Below are positions 11,755-23,479 of a stretch of DNA of 37,954 bases, piece after piece. The stretch is from Temnopleurus reevesii (taxonomy: Eukaryota > Echinodermata > Echinoidea > Temnopleuroida > Temnopleuridae), in contig BQKZ01000560.1 of assembly GCA_036244855.1 (NCBI GenBank), forward strand, positions 13,969 to 51,922, read 5' to 3'. Position numbers and translations under genes: made by a program. Position 1 is the stretch's first letter, and the number at the start of each line of letters is the position of its first letter. Under the pieces are notes generated by a model. The model was given only the letters and a program-made list of their open reading frames with translations, was not told the origin of the DNA and searched no databases.

Positions 11755-11965
11755 AGGGGAGCATCGGCCTGGAATGGGTAGAGCGATCGGTGGTAGTGTT
11801 TGCGGTGTGTGAGTTCACATTCATTTTTTACGTGAAGCATGTTGTGTGATGGGGAGCGCGATGCTGTCATCATTTTTTACTTAGTGATAATTAAGCCATT
11901 TCTTGATCGATTTTATTCAAACAAACTATGAACATGCTCTAATTTGCTATTGAAAAACTGCATTA
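11755..11965 (+). repeat. Diverged relative of the 27.9-28.3 kb duplicated repeat (family D)
   Basis: The segments GTGTTTGCGGTGTGTGAGTT, CACATTCATTTTTTACGTGA, AAGCCATTTCTTGATC and TTCAAACAAACTATGAACAT line up in order with GTTTGCGCAGTTTGAATTCC, CCCATTTACTTTGTGTGTGA, AAGCAATTTCTCTATT and TTCAAACAAACCATGAATAA at 28146-28285. Non-coding. Confidence 0.5.
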
Positions 11966-11969
11966 TGGT

Positions 11970-14590
11970 AATACTCTTTAATACTGCAGCTCACAAAGTA
12001 GCTAGATATTTGAAGTGCCATCTCTCCCAAAACTAATCTATTGGTTTAATATTGAATTTTCCTCTATCCATAGTAGACACTTGAATACATTTTGGGATAA
12101 TATGCGCCATTGTTCAAATCACATGACCATTCGGAGTACGGTATGCGGGATGATATTTGTTAAAAAAAATCATCCTTCTTTAAAGTTAAATTTGAATTGC
12201 GATTCATATCACCAGAAAATCATGTCCGCAATACGAGTATCCTCGATCCCGACATTATTATGAACACAGATGTCAGCATTCACTGTTGTGCGAATGTCCC
12301 AATGTGTGTGGTTGTGTTATTTATTTCCAAATGCACAGTAACATTTTGCCCAGATTTTTGTGTATTGCAATTGCAGCTGAACTTCCAAGAAATCAAGCAT
12401 CATGATGATGTGTCAAATAAAACGTTGTTCCAAAACTTGGTGTCAAATAGTGATGAAAATGTTGAATGTAAGCCTGATGTGACCTTCATGCAGAACATTG
12501 CCTATTTATATTTATATTTATTTAGAAGATGTGACTGTTTTAAACCATTAAAAATCAATTTAGATTCTGTTAACTGGTTAAGTTTTATTTTGGCAGATTG
12601 TACAAAATTCAAATTCACAATTTTTCATTCAGTTTGAGAAAAAAAAATCCATTTCAAATGATTACAACAAATATCTTGAAAAAGTTTGTTGCAAAGAAGA
12701 TATAAGAAATAACGGTTTATTACTAAGTGATACTAATAATGATAATAATGATAATGATATATATATAGCATTTAAACACTCAATCTCTCTAGTCACCTGT
12801 TCAAAGGTGCGAGACAAATTATATAATATTACTCTCGATAATTGCTATCAGTTATGGAATCTAGCAACCTACATGTACATGTATAATATGTCCATATTAG
12901 GGCTAAAGACACTTTTTAAAACAGTTCTTTTACCATGCCCCACTCTTACCATACATATGCTTGCTAGAATACCCTTTGTAATAAATGGAACAGTTGTGTT
13001 AGCATTCTTAATCAATTATCCAAATCACTTCAATTTAAATTAAGTGGCTCAAGAGCTTGCCTTTTCTCTTTGTTACTTTTTTAATTCTCCATCCATCGTA
13101 ATTACTCTGCAGAGTATCTTGTTTTCCTCCCTGATCCCTTACTTACCAATTGAATTCTAAGGTAATTTAATCCTCTAATTATAACGCTGTTGAAAACTTT
13201 CTTCTTTTCCACCCGGCTTTTATTCCAAAAAATGGTTCTTATTTAGTCCTTGAGGTTAATTGATCTTGTTTCACAAAAGTTGTTCAGTTTGATCCTTATT
13301 CATCCATTGTGTAGTTAGCTCCTTTGACTGCTAATTTATTGCAGGATTTCCAACACTAATTATACTGTTCACAAATTACTTCTATGTTTTTTTTACCAAT
13401 TTTGGTAGCATAGAATGGACAAAGAATGAATGCATTTCCATGATCTTATGATAATCAACCCTCTCGGAAATGTTCATGTTCAAGCATGTGTTTGAACCAA
13501 CAGTCTTCATCACTCTTTGGATATTGGTATGAAAAATATAAAAACTCATTTTTGAAGTGGCTTTCTAGTTTTCAGAAGTTTAAACGGCCCTTCTGAGCTA
13601 CTTTAAATTGAGCTACATTAAAATGCTTTGTAAATTTTGATACAATTCTCATAATCATCCAACAATTCCAAACACATAATTATGTTTTTAAAGCTCTTTT
13701 TAGTCTTGTGCACATGCTGTCTTTTTTGCCGAAAGTCCAGTGTAGTCATTGGATCAAAGTTGTGAAGCATGTTTATAATGCCTTTGTGATTCTTTGACCA
13801 CATCAGGTGCATAAACATAAAAGTTACCTGAATCCCCAAATAACAATTTGCTAGAGCAACTCCTCAAGAACCCTTAACATTGAAACAATGTTTAATATCC
13901 TAACTATTAAACTTAAAAAAGTGTGACGTTTCTTACGATGAATGAAGAGATGATGTGAATGAAGAGATGATGTATACGAAAACCAGCTCACATGGTTATG
14001 CAATTGAGATGTGTACACATTTTATCCAACTGACTGAAAAAAGATACTCACAGGAATACCATTTTATTGCCCTTCCTGATTTTCCTGTTTGCATAATTCT
14101 TTTGTTACAAACTTATCTTGAAACATATGAAAATTTGGAAACAATTATAACAATTATTGTGAGTTTGTAGTTGATTTTCTTTTATCCCCATTTTCTCTTA
14201 CTTTTATCTGATATCAATATGACAAATCACATATGTGTATGTGGCCTTCTGCTTTAAGCATTGCATATATTTTGTAACTATGGTGCCAGCTACAATCAGC
14301 TACCAGTGTAAATGAAATGAATTATAGTTATTGTTGTAGGAATAGACTTATTGTCAACTTCTCACATGACTGCACTGTGGAATATCAACAGTTTCGTTGT
14401 TGTTAGTTCAGCTTGAATCTGAGCCTTTACACGCCCAATTGTACATCGCTAGCCTCCAACTGGACTGTTTCAGTAGTGAACTGATTTCATGATGTATTGG
14501 CAGGGTTGATAACTCAAGTGAATAGGTTTTTTTTTCCAAGTTTTCCATCATGGTAAAGATGCATACCATGCCAAGACCAACTATTAATGG
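11970..14590. other. Stretch without a recognised gene; small simple repeats
   Basis: I see no supportable gene. The frame at 12197-12637 has no domain I recognise. Local features are an (ATA/ATG)n stretch at about 12731-12765, a TACATGTACATGTA palindrome pair near 12871, and two tandem copies of TGAATGAAGAGATGATG at 13939-13955 and 13956-13972. Confidence 0.5.
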
Positions 14591-14599
14591 AAGGGGATT

Positions 14600-15990
14600 A
14601 TTCTAGTTTCTGTCTTGTGAAGGGGTTAGCCCAGTGTTTTTTTCAAGACAAGCCTAGCTGGAATTGGGAGGGAGGGTTGTTCTAGAGTGTGTATAGTGAA
14701 GGGCTTAGCTTTTATGACAAGTCTTGCTGGAAATACGGGGGGGGGGGATGGGGTCTGACTCCTGTCCAGTGTTTTCATGAGGACACTAGCTGGAAATGAG
14801 AAAAATGAAAAGACAAGTTGCTAATGGGAGGGAGGCGTGTTCTAGAGTCTGTCTTGTGAAGAGGTTAGTTTTTATGACAAGGCTATCTGGGAATTGGGGT
14901 GGGGGGGTAGGGTATGTCTCTAGAAGGAGTTGGCCCAACTTTCATGAAAAGACAAGCTGATAATGGGAGGGAGGGTTGTTCTAGAGTCTGTCTTGTGAAG
15001 GGGTTAGTTTTTATGACAAGGCTAGCTGGAAAGGGGGGNATGGGGTTAGGGTCTGTCTCCTGTCTCTAGAAGGGGTTAGCCCAGTGTTTTCATGATAAGA
15101 CTAGGTGGAAACGGGAGGGTGGCAGGGGGGGGGGGCGCAATGAAGGGTTTAGCCCAGTGTGTTCATGATAAGACTAGCTGGAAATGGGAGGGTGGCAGGG
15201 GGCGGTGGCATAGGGAGGGGTTAGTCCAGTGTTTTCATGATGACACTAGCTGGAGATGGGAGGATGGCAGGGGGTAGGGGCAAGGGAGGGTTTAGTCCAG
15301 TGTTTTCATGATGATACTAGCTGGAAATGGGAGGGTGGCAGGGGGCGGTGGCATAGGGAGGGGTTAGTCCAGTGTTTTCATGATGACACTAGCTGGAAAT
15401 GGGAAAGAAGGAGGATATGGTCATACTCTGGAAGGGGTTATCCCAACTTTCATGAAAAGACTAGCTGCTAATGGGAGGGAGGGTTGTTCTAAGAGTGTGC
15501 CTTGGGAAGGGGCAAGTTTTTATGACAAGGCTAGCTGGAAATGGGGGGGGGGGGGAAGTGGTAGGGTATGTCTCTTGAAGGAGTTAGCCCAACTTTCATG
15601 AAATGACTATCTGCTAATGGGAGGGAGGGTTGTTCTAGAGTCTGTCTTGTGAAGGGGTTAGTTTTTATGACAAGGCTAGCTGGGAATTGGGAGGGGGGGG
15701 GTAGGGTATGTCTGTGGAAGGGGTTAACCCAACTTTCATGAAAATATTAGCTTAATTTGGGATTGAGGGAGAGAGGGGTAGGTTAGGGTCTTGCTCTGGA
15801 AGGGGTTCGCCCAGTGCTTGCATGGCAAGACTAGTTACGAATGGGTGGGATGGTAACAGTTTGTCTCAGAAAAGGGTTAGCCAAGTGCTTTCATGACAAG
15901 ACTAGCTGGAAATGGGAGGGGGTGAGAGGTAGGGTTTGTCTCTAGAATGGGTTAGCCTAGTGCTTTCATGACAAGACTAGCTGGAAAGTT
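14600..15990 (+). repeat. G-rich minisatellite of about 60-120-base units
   Basis: More than twelve units contain GGGGTTAGCCCAGTGTTTTC, ATGA(C/T)(A/G)AGACTAGCTGG and AAATGGGAGGG(TGGCAGGGGG), with a variant GGAGGGTTGTTCTAGAGTC and TCTGTCTTGTGAAGGGG. Unit length varies because of the G runs. The most regular part is 15075-15410. An undetermined base lies at 15039, inside a G run. A stray unit fragment (GACTAGCTGG, GTGTTAGCCCAGTTTTCAT) sits at 16222-16284. The frames across this block are repeat translations. Confidence 0.9.
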
Positions 15991-15991
15991 C

Positions 15992-16735
15992 TAGCGTTAT
16001 CCTTTTTAGATGCTTTGCTACACTAGAATTAGCATTAGTCTAGCCATGGACCTACCCTTGTCGTTTTAACATTTATCCGCTTAATAGGGATTCATAAAGA
16101 ATATTTTTCCTCTGTTGTGAATCTTCCGTGGGTTTCACTCTCAAAGTAATGCTTCTGGTATGTCTTATTAGCGGTAACCCATTTTTCGGCTCCCGAATAC
16201 GAGAAAACGCTTGCATCTGTGAGACTAGCTGGTATCAGGAGGGGGTTTTACAGTCATCTGAATAGTGTTAGCCCAGTTTTCATCACCACAACAGCTGTTT
16301 AGCAGAAGTGTGTACACACTTCTCCATGTATGGATGGGGGGAGGTCATAGTATTGTAAGCCTTTGTGTACATTCCATAAGGTTTGCCTTGCCTTGGCATC
16401 TCAAATTAACCCCTGAATGTGGGCAACAGCGAGTTCCTCTCATTTCTTGATGCCATTACGATTACTGATGTGAATTCATTTTGAATGGGGAGCAAATGTC
16501 TTGTAAAGTTGAAGCATAGAGTAGCGTATACTTTATTCATACTAAATGAACGAGATATAAGTTAATGAATCTATACATTTGTAATATTTCAATTTACAGA
16601 TACATGTAGGCCTATTATGCTTGACACAGTGATCAGCTTTGTTGCAAATCTTGTTTGTATTGCAATTGATGATTTTCAAACTGTGTGTCCTATTGGGCCA
16701 AACTGATTGTTTAGATACCTAGAATGACAAATTTC
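15992..16735. other. Stretch without a recognised gene
   Basis: Apart from the stray minisatellite fragment at 16222-16284, I see nothing supportable here. Confidence 0.5.
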
Positions 16736-16739
16736 GAAA

Positions 16740-17050
16740 AATGGTATTCATCCGTCGTAAAAATGATCTTTTGTTTAATATTGGGAAAGGATTTAGGGTA
16801 AATAAAATAAAAAGTCCCAAAATGTATGAAAATGACTTTTCATGTTTTATTTCACATGTTTATGTGTAATTTTACTAAAAGTGACTTATCAGGTTATATT
16901 TCTCATGCTTTTCTAAACTGTGAATGTTTTTATATTGAGAGTGAAAAAGAGAGTTTGGCCATTTTCAGAGGGTCGGTCAGTCTCGGGGATCCAAGCATTT
17001 TTTTTTTTGGGGGGGGGGGGGGTGTCTTAGAATAGTCCCAACCGACCAAC
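16740..17050 (+). repeat. Dispersed repeat family C, copy 2
   Basis: It shares TTTTATTTCACATGTTTATG, TAATTTTACTAAAAGTGA and CATTTTCAGAGGGTCGGTCA with the copies at 9.2 and 18.4 kb. It ends with 11 T (16998-17008) followed by 14 G (17009-17022), a combination prone to slippage. Confidence 0.55.
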
Positions 17051-17054
17051 ACTC

Positions 17055-17600
17055 TCTTTTTGTGTGTACTCTTTAGTTGAACAATTTGAATTTTACCATC
17101 ATTAGGATGTAAAGCATGGGAATGATCTTCACAAAATCACCCCTCCGTACTGAAAAAAAAGAAAGAAAAACTTCAGGCAGACAGGAAAATAGAAAGATAT
17201 GAAGCACAGCTATGCATATGAAATAAACTATACAGTGAGTTACTGTATTACCAGACAACCGTATCAATGAAAGAGAAGAGAGAGGCCAATGTGACTCTAA
17301 ATTGTGAATATCCCATTTGTCAATCCTGTCACTTGTATCTGGATAGCATTGCCAACACAGAAACATCTTGTTTGTAAGTGTACTTTTCTGTTGTATAGAA
17401 CAGCACCCGTCATAAAGCACAAGTTTTTGTATTGCACAAAGGTTCAATAAGTTTTCATATCATGCTCAGTGAAATGCAGTGGAGCTGACCTAGATCTTCT
17501 TGTATTTCTCTCTTACCTCACCTTTTCATTGAGATGATCTGTGTACCCCTCTATTTAGTTTGGTTGCCAGGATTTGTAGGGGCTTTTGACAATGATAGTA
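17055..17600. other. Stretch without a recognised gene
   Basis: The minus-strand frame at 17073-17447 (124 codons) shows a hydrophobic segment but no recognisable domain. I do not call it a gene. Confidence 0.45.
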
Positions 17601-17614
17601 GAAATGTGAAGGAA

Positions 17615-17855
17615 GAACTTATAGGCCAGTTTACTGATAGATTCAAATTTATGCATGCTTCTTGCCAAAAGAATAGTTATGTGGTTTTTCCTCAAACCGG
17701 CTAGTAAGAATGGCATTACAATACTTGGAATCCAGTTTGCATACATTACTTGTTGCTATGCCGGGCAAGCCTCAGGCAAGGTTGCTGGTCATTATGAACA
17801 ATCTTTGTGTATAAACAATGCATAAAAATTGCATAGGTCTATTAGTTAGCCCACC
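17615..17855 (+). mobile_element. MITE family A, plus-strand copy
   Basis: It runs from TAGGCCAGTTTACTGATAG through TTCTTGCCAAAAGAATAGTT, TACAATACTTGGAATCCAG, TTGCATACATTACTTGTTGC, AACAATCTTTGTGTATAAAC and TTGCATAGGTCTATTAGT. The order and spacing agree with the copy at 32.0 kb. Confidence 0.75.
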
Positions 17856-17859
17856 CTTT

Positions 17860-18425
17860 TGTAAGAATTAATAATGTCAAGTAATAATATTCCAATTGTG
17901 GAAAGTTAATTTATTGTAGTTAATCCATTCACCAAGTTGATATCCCATACTTCAAGAATTTTCAGTCTGGTTAATGTGTTTTGAAGAATGGCAGAGAATG
18001 TTTGGTTTGAGAAACAACTTCACTCCTATCTCTTTGTTGAGCCTTATAATTAAAAAAGAAGAAATAGAAATGAAGAAAAAAATATATTGTTGTAATAGGG
18101 GAAGAGTTCACACATATGTTGCAGAACTTATCCTACTTCCGTTAAGTAGGTTTGGAGAAATTCTTTTGTATATATTCCAAATCTGTGATTTTTTTTACCC
18201 AGAATTTCACCCGGATTCTGTGTAAATCTTCTCATACATAGTGCTTGATCTAATATCCGATTACCCATTGACATTTGTGTAAGAGTATACGCTAAATGTT
18301 AAAATGAGGGTGATTAAAAAATTCCAATTATTTTGATCACATGATCAGATAGTATTGGAGTATCATTCAATTTTATCATGAAATATACATAATAGTATCC
18401 CTTAGTAGTTCATATTCTCCGTATT
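17860..18425. other. Stretch without a recognised gene
   Basis: No gene or repeat boundary seen. The 83-codon frame at 17974-18225 is AT-rich and without a known domain. Confidence 0.5.
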
Positions 18426-18429
18426 CCAT

Positions 18430-18880
18430 CTTCTCCAAGATTTTTTTTTGCAGGGGGGTGGGGGTGGGGGTAGATAAAAACTAAACTAGTTACTTTTTTT
18501 TCAACCTCAAAGCGAAATAGCTTTCTTCACACATTTTTGTGGAAGTGGTAAGAATGATGCATGTATTAGAAAAAAAAATATTGGGTTGCCCTCCACTGTC
18601 ACTTTTTTAAATTGATTTTCTTTTTTCTTTTCAAGAACAATTTGCAAAATTTATGAGGAAAATGATAGATGGAGGGGTATGAAAACCAAGGTATATTTGA
18701 AAAACACATTTCAGGTTTAATTTCACACGTTAATGTATAATTTCGCAGTGATTTTTCAATCTTTGTGAATTGCAAAATCGTTTTACATGATTTTTCATTC
18801 TGTCGTTTGAAGGACCCAAACCATTTTTTTGTGGGGTGGCCTTTTTGAAACCCGATCCCTACCTTTTTTAGTCTTTAATG
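18430..18880 (+). repeat. Dispersed repeat family C, copy 3
   Basis: It contains a G-rich run (GGGGGGTGGGGGTGGGGG near 18453), TTGGGTTGCCCTCC, TTTATGAGGAAAATGATAG, CATTTCAGGTTTAATTTCAC and GGACCCAAACCATTTTTTTG. The same ordered signals occur in the 9.2 and 16.7 kb copies. Confidence 0.55.
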
Positions 18881-18884
18881 AATT

Positions 18885-19570
18885 TTAACTGCTTGGATTT
18901 TACTTTCTTGAGTGCGAAAGTGTGATCTGTGGCAGTGTTGGCCAAATGTGTTCAGACAGGATAGAAGAAAACAAGTTGGAGCCAACCTCCATGTACTGTA
19001 GTACTAACACATCCCATCAGTGTAATGCATCATCCAAGTAATAAAGTAGACTTATTACATTTATGCTGGTAGTAAGTATATAATCCATCCATTATTATGG
19101 ATATATGAACAGTTAACTTTGTCACATTGTAAATTGAGTATACATACTGTTCTTTTGTATCATAAGTGTTTATATGTGTGAGAAGAACTAACAATAGGAT
19201 AAGGCTGTTGTATTACAAAGTCTGTTAGCTTTTGCCGGGATTATGCAATAGTTATAAAGCTGTGAAAGCTGGCTTATAGCATAATCCTTTTGAATAGGTG
19301 GTGTCTGATATCTGATAGATGTATGTCGTTGCTACTCATTGGAATGATCTGTGAGCAGAAATTTACTGCACAAGATTTGAAAAAAAGTTAATTGCCTGTT
19401 TCATAATAAATTTACTTTTCTATAATTTTATGCTGTAATGAAAAGCAGTCTAATGGCTGATGTTAAAATCTGTTAGTTTGCCATCTTACCTTTTCAACAT
19501 GTCTTCCTTTGATAGTTTATAATGTACATAAACTCTCTGAAATAAATCTTGAATAGTGGATCCATCAGGG
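18885..19570. other. Stretch without a recognised gene
   Basis: Nothing supportable seen. Confidence 0.5.
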
Positions 19571-19574
19571 CTAG

Positions 19575-20370
19575 ACTTTAAAATGAGCCTGGTGCCAAAT
19601 GGCTCCCCAAAACTGCAAAGGGCTCCATAGACCACATTTACACCAGCCAAAAAGGCCGGCCTAAAGCTTGGTGTAAACATAAAGGAGGCCTGAGGCCTGC
19701 CCAAATTTCGGACCACCTCTGGAGGTAGTCTGAGGCCTCCAATTTTCCGGTGTAAACAGAAGGAGGCCTCAGGCCTCCAATTTTGCATGATTTAATTGAC
19801 GTGAAAAGCCGGGAAATATAGGGATAGACAGAAATAAGGATAGAATAAGCGATAAACAAAGAATAACATAAGGATAGACAGAAAATGAAGATAGGATAAA
19901 CGGAAAACAATCGATAACAAAGAGATAGACGTACTGAGCGAGGATAGAATAAACAAAGTAAATGTATAACCTAAGGATAGGAGTAAGAGAAAAAGAAGGT
20001 CGGCAATGGAAAATGAAACTGAAAGATTACTTAGGGAAAACAAATGAAAAAGAAAAGAAATTGAACCAATGGGACGAGAATGAATAACATGCGGAGAAGC
20101 AACAAGAATACAAAACTGGTGGATAATGATGTAATAAAAGGAGGCCTAATTGCCGGCCCAATTCTTGGTGTAAACATACAAAATTGCGGTACTCGGGCCG
20201 GCCTCTGGCCTCTTTTCTGGTGTAAATGGGGTCTTAGAAAATCAGTTGGGGAGCCCAGCTGGCTCTCATGCTTTTTTGATGAAATGATTTATATGAAATT
20301 ACAAGATAAAACTGGGCTCCCCAAGACTTATACGGGCTCCCCAAAAATGAAAATAAGGAGTCAAAGTGGC
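19575..20370. repeat. Outer GGCTCCCCA-type repeat, split by an insertion
   Basis: Left of the inner element are GAGCCTGGTGCCAAATGGCT and GGCTCCCCAAAACTGCAAAG. Right of it are TTGGGGAGCCCAGCTGGCTC, CTGGGCTCCCCAAGACTTAT and GGGCTCCCCAAAAATG. The GGCTCCCCA motif thus appears several times in both orientations, on both sides of the inner element, which suggests an older repeat was interrupted. Confidence 0.5.
19629..20235. mobile_element. Inner element with inverted ends CC(A/C)CATTTACACCAG
   Basis: The left end ACCACATTTACACCAG and the complement of the right end, ACCCCATTTACACCAG, match at 15 of 16 bases. Sub-terminal GGCC-rich segments (GGCCGGCC, GGAGGCCTGAGGCCTG, GAGGCCTCAGGCCTCC) and a second set of TGGTGTAAACA motifs occur in both arms. 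The middle (about 19815-20000) is a degenerate repeat of about 50 bases based on AAGGATAGACAGAAAATGA. No transposase is present, so it is non-autonomous. The frames across it are not genes. Confidence 0.7.
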
Positions 20371-20376
20371 CCCCTA

Positions 20377-20975
20377 TTAAAGGGGAACTACACTCAGAGA
20401 TTAAATTGCTATCATTAAATGAAGAAAAATAAGATGAACAAACTGTGAAAATTTGAGCAAAATCGGATAATCCATTCAAAAGTTATGAATTTTCAAAGTT
20501 TTGATTTACACCCCTCATGGGCTCCTTAAATTGGCAAACGCACAGGCACAAAATGGCTGCCAACATGGAGAACTCTCCATTCGCTTTGTACACAAAATTT
20601 CACATTTTCCTCTTTTTCCAGAAAAGTAGACAAAATTTTGTTTCTTCGGTTAAATATATTATAGCCACATCAATTCTGCAAGCATTCCAGAAAGAACGGG
20701 GTTGATTCCTCATTTGAAATATGATATTGATCCATTTTCAATAAATTTATATACAAAGTGAATGAGGAGTTCTCCATGTATGACATCACAGATTATGCTA
20801 ATTAGCTATACGCATGCCAATTCAAGGATGCCCAGCACAGGTGGAAATGATAACTTTGAAAATTCATAACTTTTGAACGGATTATCCAATTTTGCTCAAA
20901 TTTTCACAGTTTGTTCATCTGGTTTTTCTTCATTTACTGACAGTACATTATTGTCTGGGTGTAATTCCCCTTTAA
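20377..20975. mobile_element. TTAA-flanked element with about 124-base inverted arms (family B, best copy)
   Basis: The left arm (20377-20500) and the right arm (20852-20975) are inverted copies of one another. They share AGGGGAA(C/T)TACAC(T/C)CAGA at the tips, GATGAACAAACTGTGAAAAT in the middle and TTCAAAAGTTATGAATTTTC at the inner edge. TTAA is present at both ends (20377-20380 and 20972-20975), the target site of piggyBac-type transposons. The interior has no transposase. The identity between arms suggests a younger insertion than the copy at 5 kb. Confidence 0.8.
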
Positions 20976-21009
20976 GGAAAGTAAAGATCCAGCCCATGTG
21001 AGGATGACA

Positions 21010-21130
21010 ACTCTAATAATAATTAATGAACGGCTTTTATATAGCGCTTTATACATGTATCAACTCTTTTTGAAGAATTCCCTAAGTGCTCTACAATCGC
21101 AGCATTATTACCCTGGCGGATGTGGTGTCA
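21010..21130 (-). mobile_element. SINE 3' fragment, reverse orientation
   Basis: The plus strand reads TTATATAGCGCTTTATACAT, then TAAGTGCTCTACAATCGCAG and CATTATTACCCTGGCGGATG. This follows the 3' half of the SINE at 24575-24868 (ATATAGCGCACTTTTCC, GAGTGCTCAGGGCGC, ATCATTACCCTGGCT). The tRNA-like head is absent. Confidence 0.6.
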
Positions 21131-21134
21131 CAAA

Positions 21135-23475
21135 GTTGATTGCAATTTTATTGTTATTTCTTTTCAAGCATCAAGCTATCTTTATGATTTTGTTATTTAG
21201 ACTCATTATCTTTTGTTCTTTTTGTTGCATAAACCCAAGTTATTGTGTAATGAGACATGCCCGTGATCTGTTTGTTGAGCAAAATATTTGTTTTGATGAA
21301 AGTTTTGAAGAAAAACAACAATTGAAAATGTATCCTACTTTCCATATATTTATCAGGTATTTAGGCTAACCAAAGTGTTTTATTCAACACCTTCAATCAT
21401 ATAAGGAATTCAGACCCCTTCTTTTAAAGTAGAATGTTTTCTGTATTTTTAAATTAACTCTATAGTGGCAAGATTTATGGGTAGCTGTTAAAGGAGTAAT
21501 TGACGAGCTTCTGTTATTAAATTCAATGCAAATTGAGTGAGTAGACTGATGTGAGGTGTCATTCTAGATTTATTTGGTGGATGTTTCTAATAAAAAACAC
21601 TCACAACCAGTTGACCCATTACTCATTCCCAGGGCTTTCGGACTGAAACAGTTGAAGAATGTTTTCAGGCCCCTGTGTTTAAACAGTGAAGACGGAGGCC
21701 AAATCCACTGCATTGCAGATGTACAGAGTCCGAAATTGGGTATGTAGTGTCATGGATGCAAGGCGTGAATCGGCAGCAGAGTAAAAACCATGCAAGCCCA
21801 GCGAAGCGTGCACACCCCCTCAGAAAATATATTGAGCAGGCCAAGAAAATAGAGGACACACACTAAACAAATCTAACACACAGAGTTCCAATGCCCCCGA
21901 ACTATGGCCAATATCACGGATACACACACACAAATACACACAGCCTGTACACAGCATAAGCAGACATTATGCTATGCTCTTTTGTATTTGAGCTGTACAC
22001 TCATAAGGGGGAAGCGTTCTTAGAACAGTCTGCACGAGTTGAGCTGAGCGTTTGCCAGCCTATTTCAGCGGAGAATCGTACTGCTTCTCTCCCGTGTTAT
22101 GTGTAAACTAACTACATGCGCTATCATTTACAACACTCTGTGCAGTGGAGGTGGCTTGTTCTTTTCGGTCCCTGTCGTGCCTATTAAAACGAAAACAGAC
22201 ACATTTACGGACAGCGTTTCTTCAGTGTAGCAGCTACAGAAGAACATGCTTGTATGTGGATTTAACCAGCCTAATCTGCTACTGTTTCAATGCCAAAGCA
22301 CCGTACCCTCTAAGGAATAATACTCTAGTTTGCAATCCAATCTCGGAATATATTGTGAATAAATGTAAGCATTTTCTTGCTCTGGTCGTCATACTCTATA
22401 GGAGTTTTGCAATGCAAATTGCCTATCCAGTTTCATATGTTTATTATTTTTCTAGTGTCTTTGCTCCCCTCTTCCTAGACGTTGGACATTTGACCATTTG
22501 TGATAGTTTATTCAGCATCTGCATTGGAATCTATGCTACAGGAATAGTGATGATATATTCTGTGTTTCATTGGTATTTGGATTCCGAGGCTCCCCACAGT
22601 ACAGTGCTCATGGATTTGTTTGCCCTGTGCAAGTGCATGCAGTCCCTGATTCGTGCATAGCCTGGTTGTAGTTAGATGTCAAGGCCAGGAATCCTATTGA
22701 ATTCTTGCAGCTTGTGTGGAATTCCATATGAAGTACTTGTATTACATGACGCTTTAGGATGTTAATATTCACTGTGTACATGTATATTCTGTTTTTCTCG
22801 TACTGTTTAATCCTCTATACTTTTCTATGATCTTCAGTTTGTTATTGTGTATTCAGCAGGGCTCTCTTGATCTTGCAAAGCAGCCCATGTGGCATGAACA
22901 AGACTACTCTGTATTTTAAAGAAAACTGGATTAAATGAATAAATAAGAATAAATTATATTACATTCATCACATATTTTTCTCTCTGTCTCTATCTCCTCT
23001 CATTTGATAATCATTTCTCCTTTCTCTTTCGTATTTTCTGTAATGTAACTTTACTTTTTCTCTTTTACTTTGCCATTGCTGTTAATTTTTGATTGCTTAC
23101 GGTATTTATTTGTGGTCCTATGTTTATTGATATTGTATATTTTGAGATACACTCGATCAAACAAGTTGCTTGAGGAAGGAAGTTTACTTTAATTTTTTTT
23201 AAGATACTGATTAGAACTATATTAGGAGGATCACACACATTGAAACATACTTCTTGATGTTTTGGCAACTACACGTAATTGTGCAATGTTCTGTATGCCT
23301 TGAACAGGGGGACGGACAGGGGGACAGGGCCGGAGACGGACTCAGCCTAACACATTATACTATTTCTTTGGGATTCCCTGTTCTACTGCTAGGCTGAGTT
23401 GTCCTGGAACCCATTAACACTACTGTATGTCACCATTTTCTACGTCTCACTTTTTTCATCCTATTTTTTCTTCCT
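21135..23475. other. Long stretch without a supported gene; one open frame noted
   Basis: The longest open frame of the window (22145-22660, plus, 171 codons) lies here. It starts with GTG rather than ATG; its first ATG is about half-way along. The reading shows many Cys and two hydrophobic stretches, but no family I recognise. A TGTGCAG acceptor-like site precedes it, with no convincing donor after it. The region 21870-22140 is less AT-rich than its surroundings. I treat the frame as unproven. Confidence 0.3.
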
Positions 23476-23479
23476 CCAG

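Noticed and set aside
12197..12637. 146-codon plus-strand frame
   Set aside because: No domain recognised, many rare combinations, no paired splice sites or conserved motif; length is compatible with chance in this much AT-rich sequence.
15092..15601. Repetitive Trp/Gly-rich open frames
   Set aside because: They are translations of the G-rich minisatellite, repeating with its period and breaking where G runs change length.
17073..17447. 124-codon minus-strand frame with a hydrophobic stretch
   Set aside because: Hydrophobicity follows from T-rich codons; no family resemblance or gene structure is visible.
19486..20418. Several 80-112-codon frames on both strands
   Set aside because: They lie inside the nested inverted-repeat elements and cross element borders without domain or splice support.
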